This document shows, in pieces, positions 1 through 5,246 of a stretch of DNA of 5,760 bases. Positions within the stretch are counted from its first letter, which is position 1, and every line of letters begins with the position of its first letter. Origin of the DNA: Filomicrobium sp. (lineage in GTDB: Bacteria > Pseudomonadota > Alphaproteobacteria > Rhizobiales > Hyphomicrobiaceae); the NCBI GenBank assembly GCA_021775655.1, contig JAJFHK010000213.1, positions 1 to 5,760 of the forward strand, written 5' to 3'. A program made the position numbers and the translations under genes. The notes under the pieces are model-generated. The model worked only from the letters and a program-made list of their open reading frames with translations. It did not search any database and was not told where the DNA came from.

Positions 1-152
1 GATCGGATTCAATTGAGTTTTGTACAAAGCTTATGCTCAGGCGGGCAGAATATCGCGAACTTTAATCTGCTAGCGAAATTTCCGTTCTGCCTGAATATTT
101 AGAGCGAGTTCCCGACCTGGTTGGAAGTGACCGTTTGCTTGAAAAAAGATTC

Positions 153-536
153 TCAGGCGGCCGGCTGGCCGACGATTGCAGCCATTTGCAATGCGATCAT
201 GCGATCAAGATATCCTTCGAAGGGGACCGTAAATACACTGAGTCCGCGAGCATCTTCGCTCCAGTCTTGCAGTGCCTTGACGAAATCTTCGGGGGGATCG
301 GCTTGACCGACGAAATCCCGGACGGTTGCCCGGAAAGCGACTTCGCTCATTGGAATGAATGGAATTGTAATGGCAGCTTGATCAGCGGTTGGCGCAGTTG
401 GTGGTGCATCAGTTATCGAATAGCAAATGACCTTTTGGCCATCTCCACAAGTTGCAATTGCTCCAATGATTATTCGCGACGTTTCGTGCCCGCGTGGCGT
501 CTTATATGTCCAAACTTGGCCTGTAGAATACGTCAT
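153..536 (-). CDS. Small uncharacterised soluble protein (127 aa)
   Basis: I do not recognise a named domain. The ATG at 536 is preferred because GAGGGG lies 6 bases upstream; an in-frame GTG at 557 would add seven residues but has no better ribosome site. The protein opens with GQVWTYKTPRG (residues 6-16), continues with a beta-rich stretch to about residue 60, has a PMSEVAF segment (62-68), and ends in a helical half containing DWSEDARG (91-98) and FTVPFEGYLDRMIALQ (102-117). From memory, this GQVW-Y-T-RPG start with a later PFSE-A segment and an acidic W-x-E helix resembles a family of small hypothetical proteins in proteobacteria; a search must confirm this. There is no signal peptide, membrane segment or catalytic motif. 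It lies downstream of the membrane-protein gene on the same strand, 95 bases away, so it probably has its own start signals or a loosely shared transcript. Function unknown. Confidence 0.75.
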   Translation of the reverse strand: MTYSTGQVWTYKTPRGHETSRIIIGAIATCGDGQKVICYSITDAPPTAPTADQAAITIPFIPMSEVAFRATVRDFVGQADPPEDFVKALQDWSEDARGLSVFTVPFEGYLDRMIALQMAAIVGQPAA

Positions 537-542
537 GCCGGT

Positions 543-548
543 CCCCTC
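543..548 (-). promoter_or_regulatory. Ribosome binding site deciding the ATG start at 536
   Basis: Read on the minus strand this is GAGGGG, six bases before the ATG at 536. It makes that ATG a better start than the in-frame GTG at 557, which would lie upstream of the site. Confidence 0.55.
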
Positions 549-631
549 GCATCGCACGACCTAACGTTACCAGATGAGATTACACACGGTCCTGACGTGG
601 AGCCAGGGGGCGAATGAAACGACATGTGGAC

Positions 632-1342
632 TCAATTCGAATCTGTTGTGGGGGTTCTTGAGACTGCCGGCTGCCAGGTTGTTGTCTCCGGACCTGTGAC
701 AAATCGTGGATCTACGTTGCTCGCACCTGCAGGACGCGGTGGGGGCGACACTTGAGGTTTCGCGCTTGTTTTTGGCGATGGTGCCGAGGCGGAGATCGAT
801 CCTGTGGCTATCTTCTGGGTATCCTCCCAGGCCTGCGAAGCTGTGCTGCGCGTAACGTGGTTGCGTAACGTTCTCTCATCGAATGTCGCTACTGGCGGTG
901 CAGCCACGACTGGGACCGTCTGTTGGGTGCGCGATTCAAGGCGCGGGCCGGAGAACACCGCGTCGTGTACGAGCGTCCAAAATCCAACGGCATGCCAAAA
1001 AAGCGCGCCGGCAAGAAACCCGATTGCGGTATAGCCGACGGCTGAGAAACCACTTCTGGCGACTGGGGGCGGTTGGACAGTGGCCACCTCTTCACCCGCA
1101 GGTACGGAGTCACTACTTTCTACTTGGAGAAGTTGGGAGTTTGCATTTGCTTGCGATTGTAGTGGCCAAGGATGCTGGCGGTGCACATTCGGTTGTCGCG
1201 GCAGTGGTGGTGGGGCAGTGCCAGCCGTGCGGCGGCCAAAATGCTGACCGGACTCACCTGCCGGTTTGTCAGCAATATCCGCCTCGCGCCGGTTGGGTCC
1301 TGGCGGTAGGCTGTAGCCGTTCCCTGGCAGGTGTGGCGGCAT
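632..1342 (-). CDS. Proline-rich single-pass membrane protein, uncharacterised (236 aa)
   Basis: Function unknown. The protein has three parts. Residues 1-97 are a low-complexity tail rich in Pro, Gln, Arg and His. Residues about 98-126 form one hydrophobic, aromatic membrane segment (GFSAVGYTAIGFLAGALFWH then AVGFWTLV). Residues about 127-236 are a second disordered, Pro/Ser/Thr/Ala-rich tail. There is no N-terminal signal peptide. The N-terminal tail carries many arginines, so the positive-inside rule would place it in the cytoplasm and the C-terminal tail in the periplasm (inference). The start is supported by GGGAG (1349-1353 on the minus strand) six bases before the ATG. The FLxGAxFWHxVGFW core recalls, from memory, small conserved membrane proteins of Hyphomicrobiales that also lack an assigned role. 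Low-complexity tails diverge fast, so only the membrane core is likely to match well in a search. It stands alone, with long non-coding sequence upstream. Confidence 0.7.
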   Translation of the reverse strand: MPPHLPGNGYSLPPGPNRREADIADKPAGESGQHFGRRTAGTAPPPLPRQPNVHRQHPWPLQSQANANSQLLQVESSDSVPAGEEVATVQPPPVARSGFSAVGYTAIGFLAGALFWHAVGFWTLVHDAVFSGPRLESRTQQTVPVVAAPPVATFDERTLRNHVTRSTASQAWEDTQKIATGSISASAPSPKTSAKPQVSPPPRPAGASNVDPRFVTGPETTTWQPAVSRTPTTDSN

Positions 1343-1642
1343 ATTGTGCTCCCAAATGCAGCGAACCGAACGCTGAAAAGCATCTGGTTCACCCGAATCG
1401 ATTTGAGATTAGTCTGCTGACAGGAGTTTGAGGGGGCAAGGCTTAGGGTGACACAGTGTGATACGTCAGTTGAGCTTTCCACAGATCGTCGTCTGTAAGG
1501 AATAGCGGTGCGGATGCACTGCACTGCGCTGGAAATTGTTGGTTGCTTCTCGGTGAGCGACCGGGATTGCTGGTCTGGTCTTGTCCTTACAGCGATCCCG
1601 GCCCTCTCCGGTGCGTAGTCAATAATCCGAAGAAATATTTTT
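1343..1642. other. 300-base intergenic region, no supported gene
   Basis: This gap lies between the start of the membrane-protein gene and the stop of the NadQ-like gene, both minus strand. It contains the ribosome site of the left gene (1349-1353), a 16-base dyad (ACAGA at 1481-1485, TCTGT at 1492-1496) and a strong hairpin at 1561-1601. The promoter of the 632-1342 gene must lie here, but I see no convincing -35/-10 pair. Open frames crossing the gap give basic, Ser/Arg-rich translations without recognisable domains and I do not accept them as genes. Confidence 0.6.
1561..1601 (-). terminator. Strong 12-bp hairpin downstream of the NadQ-like gene
   Basis: CCGGGATTGCTG (1561-1572) pairs with CAGCGATCCCGG (1590-1601) across a 17-base loop. 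Eleven of the twelve pairs are Watson-Crick. The odd position, T1568 with G1594, is a G-U wobble in plus-strand RNA but an A/C mismatch in minus-strand RNA. The hairpin begins 41 bases after the stop of the NadQ-like gene, the right place for a transcript end or a 3' stabilising structure. No T-run follows on either strand, so it is not a textbook intrinsic terminator. It could instead be a palindromic repeat element or an operator. Confidence 0.4.
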
Positions 1643-2698
1643 TCATGCACGTCCCAGTTTAATGCGTACGCCTGGGGCTGGCCGCTCCATGAGGACTTCT
1701 CGTCTGAATCGGAACAGTTTTGCAGGTCGACCGCCGGTGCGGGTCTTTACTTCGCCGGTTGGTTCTACCAGGCCCGCGCTTTCGACGAGCCGGCGGAAAT
1801 TTTGCTTATGGAGGTGTGGGCCAAGAATTGCTTCGACGTGCTTTTGCAATTCGAACAGCGTGAATTCCTCCGCCATCAATTCAAAGATAACGGGACGATA
1901 TTTGATCTTGGCGCGCACGCGGCCGATTGCCGTCGCCAAAATGCGGCGGTGATCATAGCGCATTGGCGCACCGATCGGCAGCGCCTCCCCATTGCTTGTT
2001 ATCGCGGTCTCAGGGCGATCGCGTCGGGCTTCAGTGATGAGACCGGCTTCGTAGAGTAATTCGTAGCGTTCGAGTACCTTTTCTTCGTCCCAGGTAGCTC
2101 CATCGAGACCGAAGCAAATGCGTGCGCGCTGGTGGCGATCAAGCGGGCGCGCGGGCGACGGACGAATGTTCGGGCTTTCCGCCCACTTTGCAAGTTCGGG
2201 AGCAATGACGCGGTCAATCACCTCGGGGCGATTCTTGCGCCAGTCTTCCCACGGGAAATAGTGGTACCAACTGCGCCAGCCGCCGGAACGCAGATCCTTG
2301 ACGTCACCGGCTCTGGTCAATGCAAGATAGCCGATCGAGACGATATGAGGATTCATGTCGCCAGGTTGAGCATGGCGACCGCGGTCGCCGAATGTATAAA
2401 GCTGCTCGACATAACCGAGATCGATTCCGGACTGTTCGTTTACCCAAGATCGCAGACCGATTTCCAACGTTCGGTGATCGAGTGGCGAGAACGGGCCGAA
2501 GGGTAATCCTTCAGTTGCACCGGATTTGTCGGGCTTGTCGCGTACAACGAATACGACCGGTTCGTCGTTGGCTACCGACACGATAGCGGCGTTGAGGCCG
2601 ATTTCGACCGCAGCGGTATCGAGGCGCAGACCATGTGTGGGAACATCTGCAGCAGGTACCTCGGAAAACTCTGAGCTAAAGTTCATACTTGATGTCAC
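1643..2698 (-). CDS. nadQ: NadQ-like NAD-metabolism regulator: Nudix-like domain plus NrtR-type winged helix (351 aa)
   Basis: Likely a transcription factor sensing an NAD-related nucleotide and repressing NAD synthesis or salvage genes, as proposed for alphaproteobacterial NadQ. Residues about 30-175 form a Nudix-like fold (VVFVVRDKP 48-56; FGPFSPLDHRTLEIGLRSWV 67-86; NEQSGI 87-92; SIGYLALTR 121-129). Residues about 250-335 form an NrtR-type winged helix, with FTLFELQ (279-285), KQNFRR (298-303), GLVEPTGE (309-316) and GGRPAKLFRF (322-331), close to the GGRPAxLYRF pattern of NrtR proteins. The Nudix box is degenerate: the arginine-glutamate pair is replaced by S84-W85 and the paired glutamates read E88-Q89, so hydrolysis is doubtful and ligand sensing more likely. 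The GTG start at 2698 is chosen because GGAGGT lies seven bases upstream; ATG 2686 would leave a 19-base gap. A longer frame back to 2812 adds 38 residues without domain character. No NAD biosynthesis gene is adjacent, so targets are unknown. Nudix/winged-helix assignment is firm; the NadQ name is less so. Confidence 0.8.
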   Translation of the reverse strand: MTSSMNFSSEFSEVPAADVPTHGLRLDTAAVEIGLNAAIVSVANDEPVVFVVRDKPDKSGATEGLPFGPFSPLDHRTLEIGLRSWVNEQSGIDLGYVEQLYTFGDRGRHAQPGDMNPHIVSIGYLALTRAGDVKDLRSGGWRSWYHYFPWEDWRKNRPEVIDRVIAPELAKWAESPNIRPSPARPLDRHQRARICFGLDGATWDEEKVLERYELLYEAGLITEARRDRPETAITSNGEALPIGAPMRYDHRRILATAIGRVRAKIKYRPVIFELMAEEFTLFELQKHVEAILGPHLHKQNFRRLVESAGLVEPTGEVKTRTGGRPAKLFRFRREVLMERPAPGVRIKLGRA

Positions 2699-2705
2699 GG
2701 CGTGA

Positions 2706-2711
2706 ACCTCC
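2706..2711 (-). promoter_or_regulatory. Ribosome binding site supporting a GTG start for nadQ
   Basis: The minus strand reads GGAGGT, a near-perfect anti-Shine-Dalgarno match, seven bases before the GTG at 2698. It favours GTG over the in-frame ATG four codons further on. Confidence 0.65.
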
Positions 2712-2765
2712 GTGCCGGCGGTGCAGTCCACTTCAAAATGGGCCTGCACGGCCGGCCAAGTTCGC

Positions 2766-2803
2766 GATTGTGTCCGCTTTTGGCGGCCTCCCTCAACACA
2801 ATC
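2766..2803. repeat. Perfect 8-bp inverted repeat, candidate operator
   Basis: GATTGTGT (2766-2773) and ACACAATC (2796-2803) are exact reverse complements whose centres are 30 bases apart, close to three helical turns. They sit 68-105 bases upstream of the GTG of the NadQ-like gene. This spacing would suit two half-sites bound by a dimer or a pair of dimers, possibly for autoregulation. That role is inference; I do not know the NadQ recognition sequence well enough to match it. Confidence 0.35.
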
Positions 2804-2892
2804 ACCCCCCAAACGATTGATCTATATCCGCTTTCCCGTCCGAGCTGCGGTGCCGCGCATAAATTTCTCTATGTGCGGATCATGGCGTTTTT

Positions 2893-2932
2893 CCGAACAT
2901 TAAAAGTTCGAAATGCGAAAGGCAGGGTTCGG
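2893..2932. repeat. Nested inverted repeats of CCGAAC / GTTCGG type
   Basis: CGAAC (2894-2898) and GTTCG (2906-2910) form a dyad with an AT-rich 7-base centre. A further GTTCGG (2927-2932) is the exact reverse complement of CCGAAC (2893-2898), giving three copies of the element, one inverted. The group lies 22-61 bases past the stop of the HD gene. No T-run follows in the minus direction, so an intrinsic terminator is unlikely; a protein-binding site upstream of the NadQ-like gene is an alternative. Confidence 0.3.
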
Positions 2933-2953
2933 ATTTCGCCACTTTTCGATTTT

Positions 2954-3607
2954 TCAGCGTGTCGAGGACAGGTTGTCGAAGTGTTGAACAAAGCGTTGCT
3001 GGGCTTCGGATGCGGGTATCGGAGCGAGTTTGCGCAATTGCGTTTTTAGTCCAAGACCGATGCCGTTAGGTTCGCCAAAAAATGCCAAGGCTTCAGATTC
3101 TTCGAAGCCAGCAAGCACCGTTGCTTCGTAAAATGCTGCAATGCGGTCTGCGCGTTTGATCTCTGCTTGGATAGCAGAAGGCACGCTGGGAGGCAGGCCG
3201 AAGCGTTTGTGGATCGCCTCCAGAAGCCGTACTTCAAATGCTTTGTAGTCAAGTCCGATAGCATTTTTGAACGGAGATATGAGGTCGCCGACGACGTATT
3301 CGGCTGCATCGTGCAGCAGAGCGGCGAGCCTCCATTCAGCGGACCAATCTGGATTGCGCTCGGCTGCAATCGCCTCGACGATCAAGACATGCTGGGCTAC
3401 CGAGAGTGCGTGATCGCCAAGTGTCTGGCCGTTCCATCGCGCGACGCGTGCGAGGCCGTGGGCGATATCCTCAATCTCGATATCGCTGGGGGAAGGATTG
3501 AGAAGATCAAGCCGGCGGCCGGACAGCATGCGTTGCCACGCGCGCGGGGAATTGGGCGAGTGGCCTGGGAGTGTTTTTTTCATTGCATTCACATTGCGAT
3601 TCGTCAT
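2954..3607 (-). CDS. HD-domain phosphohydrolase, YfbR/5'-nucleotidase-like (217 aa)
   Basis: A metal-dependent phosphohydrolase of the HD superfamily, probably cytoplasmic and acting on nucleotides; E. coli YfbR, its best-known relative, dephosphorylates deoxynucleoside monophosphates. Aligned by eye to YfbR, the metal ligands are H66 (in GDHALSV), H99-D100 (LLHDAAE) and D154 (KRADRIAAFY). E103 and D108 match YfbR E72 and D77, and VGDLISPFK (106-114) matches its GDLPTPVK stretch. The protein is slightly longer than YfbR, with an N-terminal extension of about 30 residues containing a SGRRLDLLNPSP motif (29-40). The ATG at 3607 overlaps the tag stop codon as ATGA, which supports this start through translational coupling; a second in-frame ATG eight codons later is possible. 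It is the last gene of the ygfZ-tag-HD operon. The precise substrate is not certain, because the family also includes enzymes acting on other phosphorylated nucleotides. Confidence 0.88.
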   Translation of the reverse strand: MTNRNVNAMKKTLPGHSPNSPRAWQRMLSGRRLDLLNPSPSDIEIEDIAHGLARVARWNGQTLGDHALSVAQHVLIVEAIAAERNPDWSAEWRLAALLHDAAEYVVGDLISPFKNAIGLDYKAFEVRLLEAIHKRFGLPPSVPSAIQAEIKRADRIAAFYEATVLAGFEESEALAFFGEPNGIGLGLKTQLRKLAPIPASEAQQRFVQHFDNLSSTR

Positions 3608-4215
3608 GCAGCCACTTTAACTCGAGCCTGCAATTTCGCACACGGAGCATGGCGATGACACGATATGAGATGGTCGTTGACCATGCCGACTGACTGCATG
3701 AAGGCGTAGAGCGTCGTCGGGCCGACGAAACGGAAGCCGCGCGCTTTCAGTTCTTTCGACATGCTTTTCGAAACCGGGGTTTGTGCTGGCACTTCGGAGA
3801 AAGATTGGAAGCGGTTCTGAATTGGATTGCCTTCGACGAAGCCCCATAACAGGGCGGCAAAGTTCTCTTTCTCGGCTACGGTGAGAAAGGCTTGGGCGTT
3901 GCCAATGGCTGCTTCGATTTTGGCGCGGTTGCGGATGATGCCAGTGTCACTCATGAGTCGCGAGACGTCGCGCTCGTTGAAGCGGGCGAGTTTCTCTGGG
4001 TCGAAGCCGGCAAAACCTGCGCGGAAGTTTTCCCTCTTGCGCAGTATTGTCAGCCATGAGAGTCCGGCTTGGAATCCTTCCAGGATTAGCTTTTCAAACA
4101 GAGCACGGTCATCGAGTTTTGGCACGCCCCATTCGGTGTCGTGGTAGGTTGCGTAAATCTCGGCGTCGATACCGGGCCAGGGGCATCGCAATTTCTCTCG
4201 CGCAGCGGCATTCAC
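3604..4215 (-). CDS. tag: DNA-3-methyladenine glycosylase I (203 aa)
   Basis: Base-excision repair enzyme that removes 3-methyladenine from alkylated DNA by cutting the N-glycosidic bond. All family hallmarks are present: RCPWPG near the N-terminus, YHDTEWGVP (24-32), LILEGFQAGLSW (43-54) and VNDHLISCHRHAPC (179-192). The zinc ligands of E. coli Tag (C4, H17, H175, C179) correspond to C11, H25, H182 and C186. E46 and W54 match the base-recognition residues E38 and W46. The length is a little above E. coli Tag (187 aa), with extra residues at both ends. The start is GTG at 4215, which overlaps the ygfZ stop as GTGA and is served by AAGGAG (4224-4229) eight bases upstream; there is no ATG in frame nearby. 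Middle gene of a three-gene operon. It is the constitutive-type glycosylase, and I see no Ada-box-like site, so regulation probably follows the operon. Confidence 0.97.
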   Translation of the reverse strand: MNAAAREKLRCPWPGIDAEIYATYHDTEWGVPKLDDRALFEKLILEGFQAGLSWLTILRKRENFRAGFAGFDPEKLARFNERDVSRLMSDTGIIRNRAKIEAAIGNAQAFLTVAEKENFAALLWGFVEGNPIQNRFQSFSEVPAQTPVSKSMSKELKARGFRFVGPTTLYAFMQSVGMVNDHLISCHRHAPCAKLQARVKVAA

Positions 4216-5117
4216 TGCTCGCTCTCCTTGGGGGCGCCTGGCAGTGCGAATGTTGCCCAGGCGGGAATTTCGATTGAAACCGGAATTTCACCAGCGATAA
4301 GTGTTTCACCTTTGCGCAGCGCTTCGGCGGCGCGGTCCAGGCGCAGCATTGCAAGAGCGCGTCCGCCTGCAACGGTGCCGAGTGTCCCAATCGATGAGGC
4401 GCCGCCCCGGATTTCGGCACCGGTATCCGGTAACGTCTGCGATGTGGTTGCAATGGGTACGACCCGTTTTCGTGCGGTGACGCGATGCTGCATGCGGCTC
4501 TCCACTTCCTGTCCAACGAAGCAGCCCTTTGTGAATGAGACGCTACCTAACTGGTCGTAGAGAGCTTCATGAGGAAAGGTGTCGCCGAGTTTGAAGTCCT
4601 TGCCGGCTTCCGGGGCGCCGAGCGCGATTCGGTGCGCGTCGTAGGCTGGCTCGCTTGAAGCATCCGCGTTGAGGTCTTTCAGCACCTCGTCGTTCGTGAG
4701 CGTCAATAAGAGGCGCGCGCCCAGTTCGGATAAGCGCGGGTCGACAAAGGTGACGCAGCCCAGGTTTCCCGCAAGTTTATTGGAGTTGGTCCCCCATACA
4801 GCCGCGACCGTGTAGTCGGCGCTGACATCCGCGAGTTCGACGGCGGCCCGAAGTTTGTACATTGACAGCCGCTTTACGAGATCAAGAACGGTATGCTTAT
4901 CGGTCTCGATCAAGTAGCCATCGTGGTGACGGACAACGAAGAATTCGAACAGGATCTTGCCTTGCGGCGTCAACAGACCGGAATGGAGTGCGTTGCGCTG
5001 CGTGCCGAGGCTGTCCATGTCGGCGGTGATGACGCCCTGCAAGAGTTTGCCGGCATCTGCTCCAGTCAGGCTGATCACGCCACGGTTGGGTAGAAGTGCG
5101 CTCTTCAGGTCGGACAT
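4212..5117 (-). CDS. ygfZ: YgfZ/GcvT-type folate-binding protein, iron-sulfur cluster maintenance (301 aa)
   Basis: Homologue of E. coli YgfZ and mitochondrial Iba57, a tetrahydrofolate-binding cytoplasmic protein related to glycine-cleavage T protein that supports the synthesis or repair of certain iron-sulfur enzymes. The signature KGCFVGQE is at residues 197-204; C199 corresponds to the essential Cys228 of E. coli YgfZ. The N-terminal part begins with LPNRGVISLTGADAGKLLQG (9-28), followed by the typical LLTPQGKILFEFFV (48-61) and the KLRAAVEL segment (88-95). The C-terminal barrel runs from about residue 215 to 292. The length is typical (E. coli has 326 aa). The ATG at 5117 is supported by AAGGAG at 5127-5132, nine bases upstream. 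It is the first gene of the operon with tag and the HD hydrolase and is divergent from the dihydroorotase gene. It is often annotated loosely as aminomethyltransferase, but the KGCxxGQE motif makes YgfZ the better call. Confidence 0.93.
   Translation of the reverse strand: MSDLKSALLPNRGVISLTGADAGKLLQGVITADMDSLGTQRNALHSGLLTPQGKILFEFFVVRHHDGYLIETDKHTVLDLVKRLSMYKLRAAVELADVSADYTVAAVWGTNSNKLAGNLGCVTFVDPRLSELGARLLLTLTNDEVLKDLNADASSEPAYDAHRIALGAPEAGKDFKLGDTFPHEALYDQLGSVSFTKGCFVGQEVESRMQHRVTARKRVVPIATTSQTLPDTGAEIRGGASSIGTLGTVAGGRALAMLRLDRAAEALRKGETLIAGEIPVSIEIPAWATFALPGAPKESEQ
4224..4229 (-). promoter_or_regulatory. Ribosome binding site for the GTG start of tag
   Basis: The minus strand reads AAGGAG inside the last codons of ygfZ, eight bases before the GTG at 4215. 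It shows that tag has its own initiation site despite the 4-base overlap, and fixes the unusual start codon. Confidence 0.6.
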
Positions 5118-5246
5118 TAAACCGCTCTCCTTCTTGTCTGCCGGCCCTTCCGTTGCAGGCGGTCATAGCGTTACGTATGCGGGTGGACGGGCCGGCGCAA
5201 GCCGCCATTAACTCGCGACAGCCGAAACACATCGAGGCAATAGGTA
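5118..5246. promoter_or_regulatory. Divergent promoter region between ygfZ and pyrC
   Basis: This 129-base gap must drive both the leftward ygfZ-tag-HD operon and the rightward dihydroorotase gene. On the plus strand TTGCAG (5153-5158) and TATGCG (5176-5181) are 17 bases apart; on the minus strand TTGCGC (5200-5195) and TACGTA (5177-5172) are also 17 bases apart. The two candidates nearly share their -10 region, so transcription of one could interfere with the other. Both are weak matches to a sigma-70 consensus. GAGG (5234-5237) is a likely ribosome site for pyrC, nine bases before its ATG. Confidence 0.35.
5140..5196. repeat. Perfect 8-bp inverted repeat in the divergent promoter
   Basis: GCCGGCCC (5140-5147) and GGGCCGGC (5189-5196) are exact reverse complements with 41 bases between them. 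The intervening segment carries the candidate -10 elements of both directions. It may be an operator pair; GC-rich repeats this short can also arise by chance. Confidence 0.3.

Larger units (their letters stand above)
2699..2953 (-). promoter_or_regulatory. Upstream regulatory region of the NadQ-like gene
   Basis: This 255-base gap separates the HD-domain gene from the NadQ-like gene and is long for a same-strand junction, so the regulator probably has its own promoter. It contains two separate inverted-repeat groups (2766-2803 and 2893-2932), annotated below. A weak promoter on the minus strand, TTGAGG (2795-2790) with CACAAT (2771-2766) 18 bases on, lies inside the nearer dyad; this is only suggestive. 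I see no coding frame with protein character. Confidence 0.4.

Noticed and set aside
3..65. Plus-strand open tail of 20 codons ending in TAA at 63-65, possibly the end of a gene entering from the left
   Set aside because: Too short to judge; the residues look possible but nothing can be identified without sequence to the left.
135..617. Plus-strand open frame of 160 codons over the 127-residue gene
   Set aside because: It is Cys/Trp-rich and disordered-looking, typical of an antisense shadow; the minus-strand frame has a good ribosome site and family-like motifs.
883..1431. Plus-strand open frame of 182 codons
   Set aside because: It lies mostly antisense to the 632-1342 gene; its composition mirrors the GC-rich opposite strand and there is no recognisable domain or convincing ribosome site.
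1120..1650. Minus-strand open frame of 176 codons crossing the intergenic gap and the start of the membrane-protein gene
   Set aside because: The translation is rich in Arg, Ser, Thr and Cys without domain character, it overlaps the 632-1342 gene by more than 200 bases, and that gene has a better ribosome site and a clear membrane segment.
2699..2812. Longer N-terminus for the NadQ-like protein, starting at 2812
   Set aside because: The extra 38 residues have no fold-like character, and the GGAGGT site at 2706-2711 points to the GTG at 2698.
2702..3049. Plus-strand open frame of 115 codons covering the nadQ upstream gap
   Set aside because: No domain, and it runs antisense into the HD gene. 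The gap is better explained as regulatory.
4141..4560. Plus-strand open frame of 139 codons opposite ygfZ and tag
   Set aside because: It is antisense to two firmly identified genes and has low-complexity composition.
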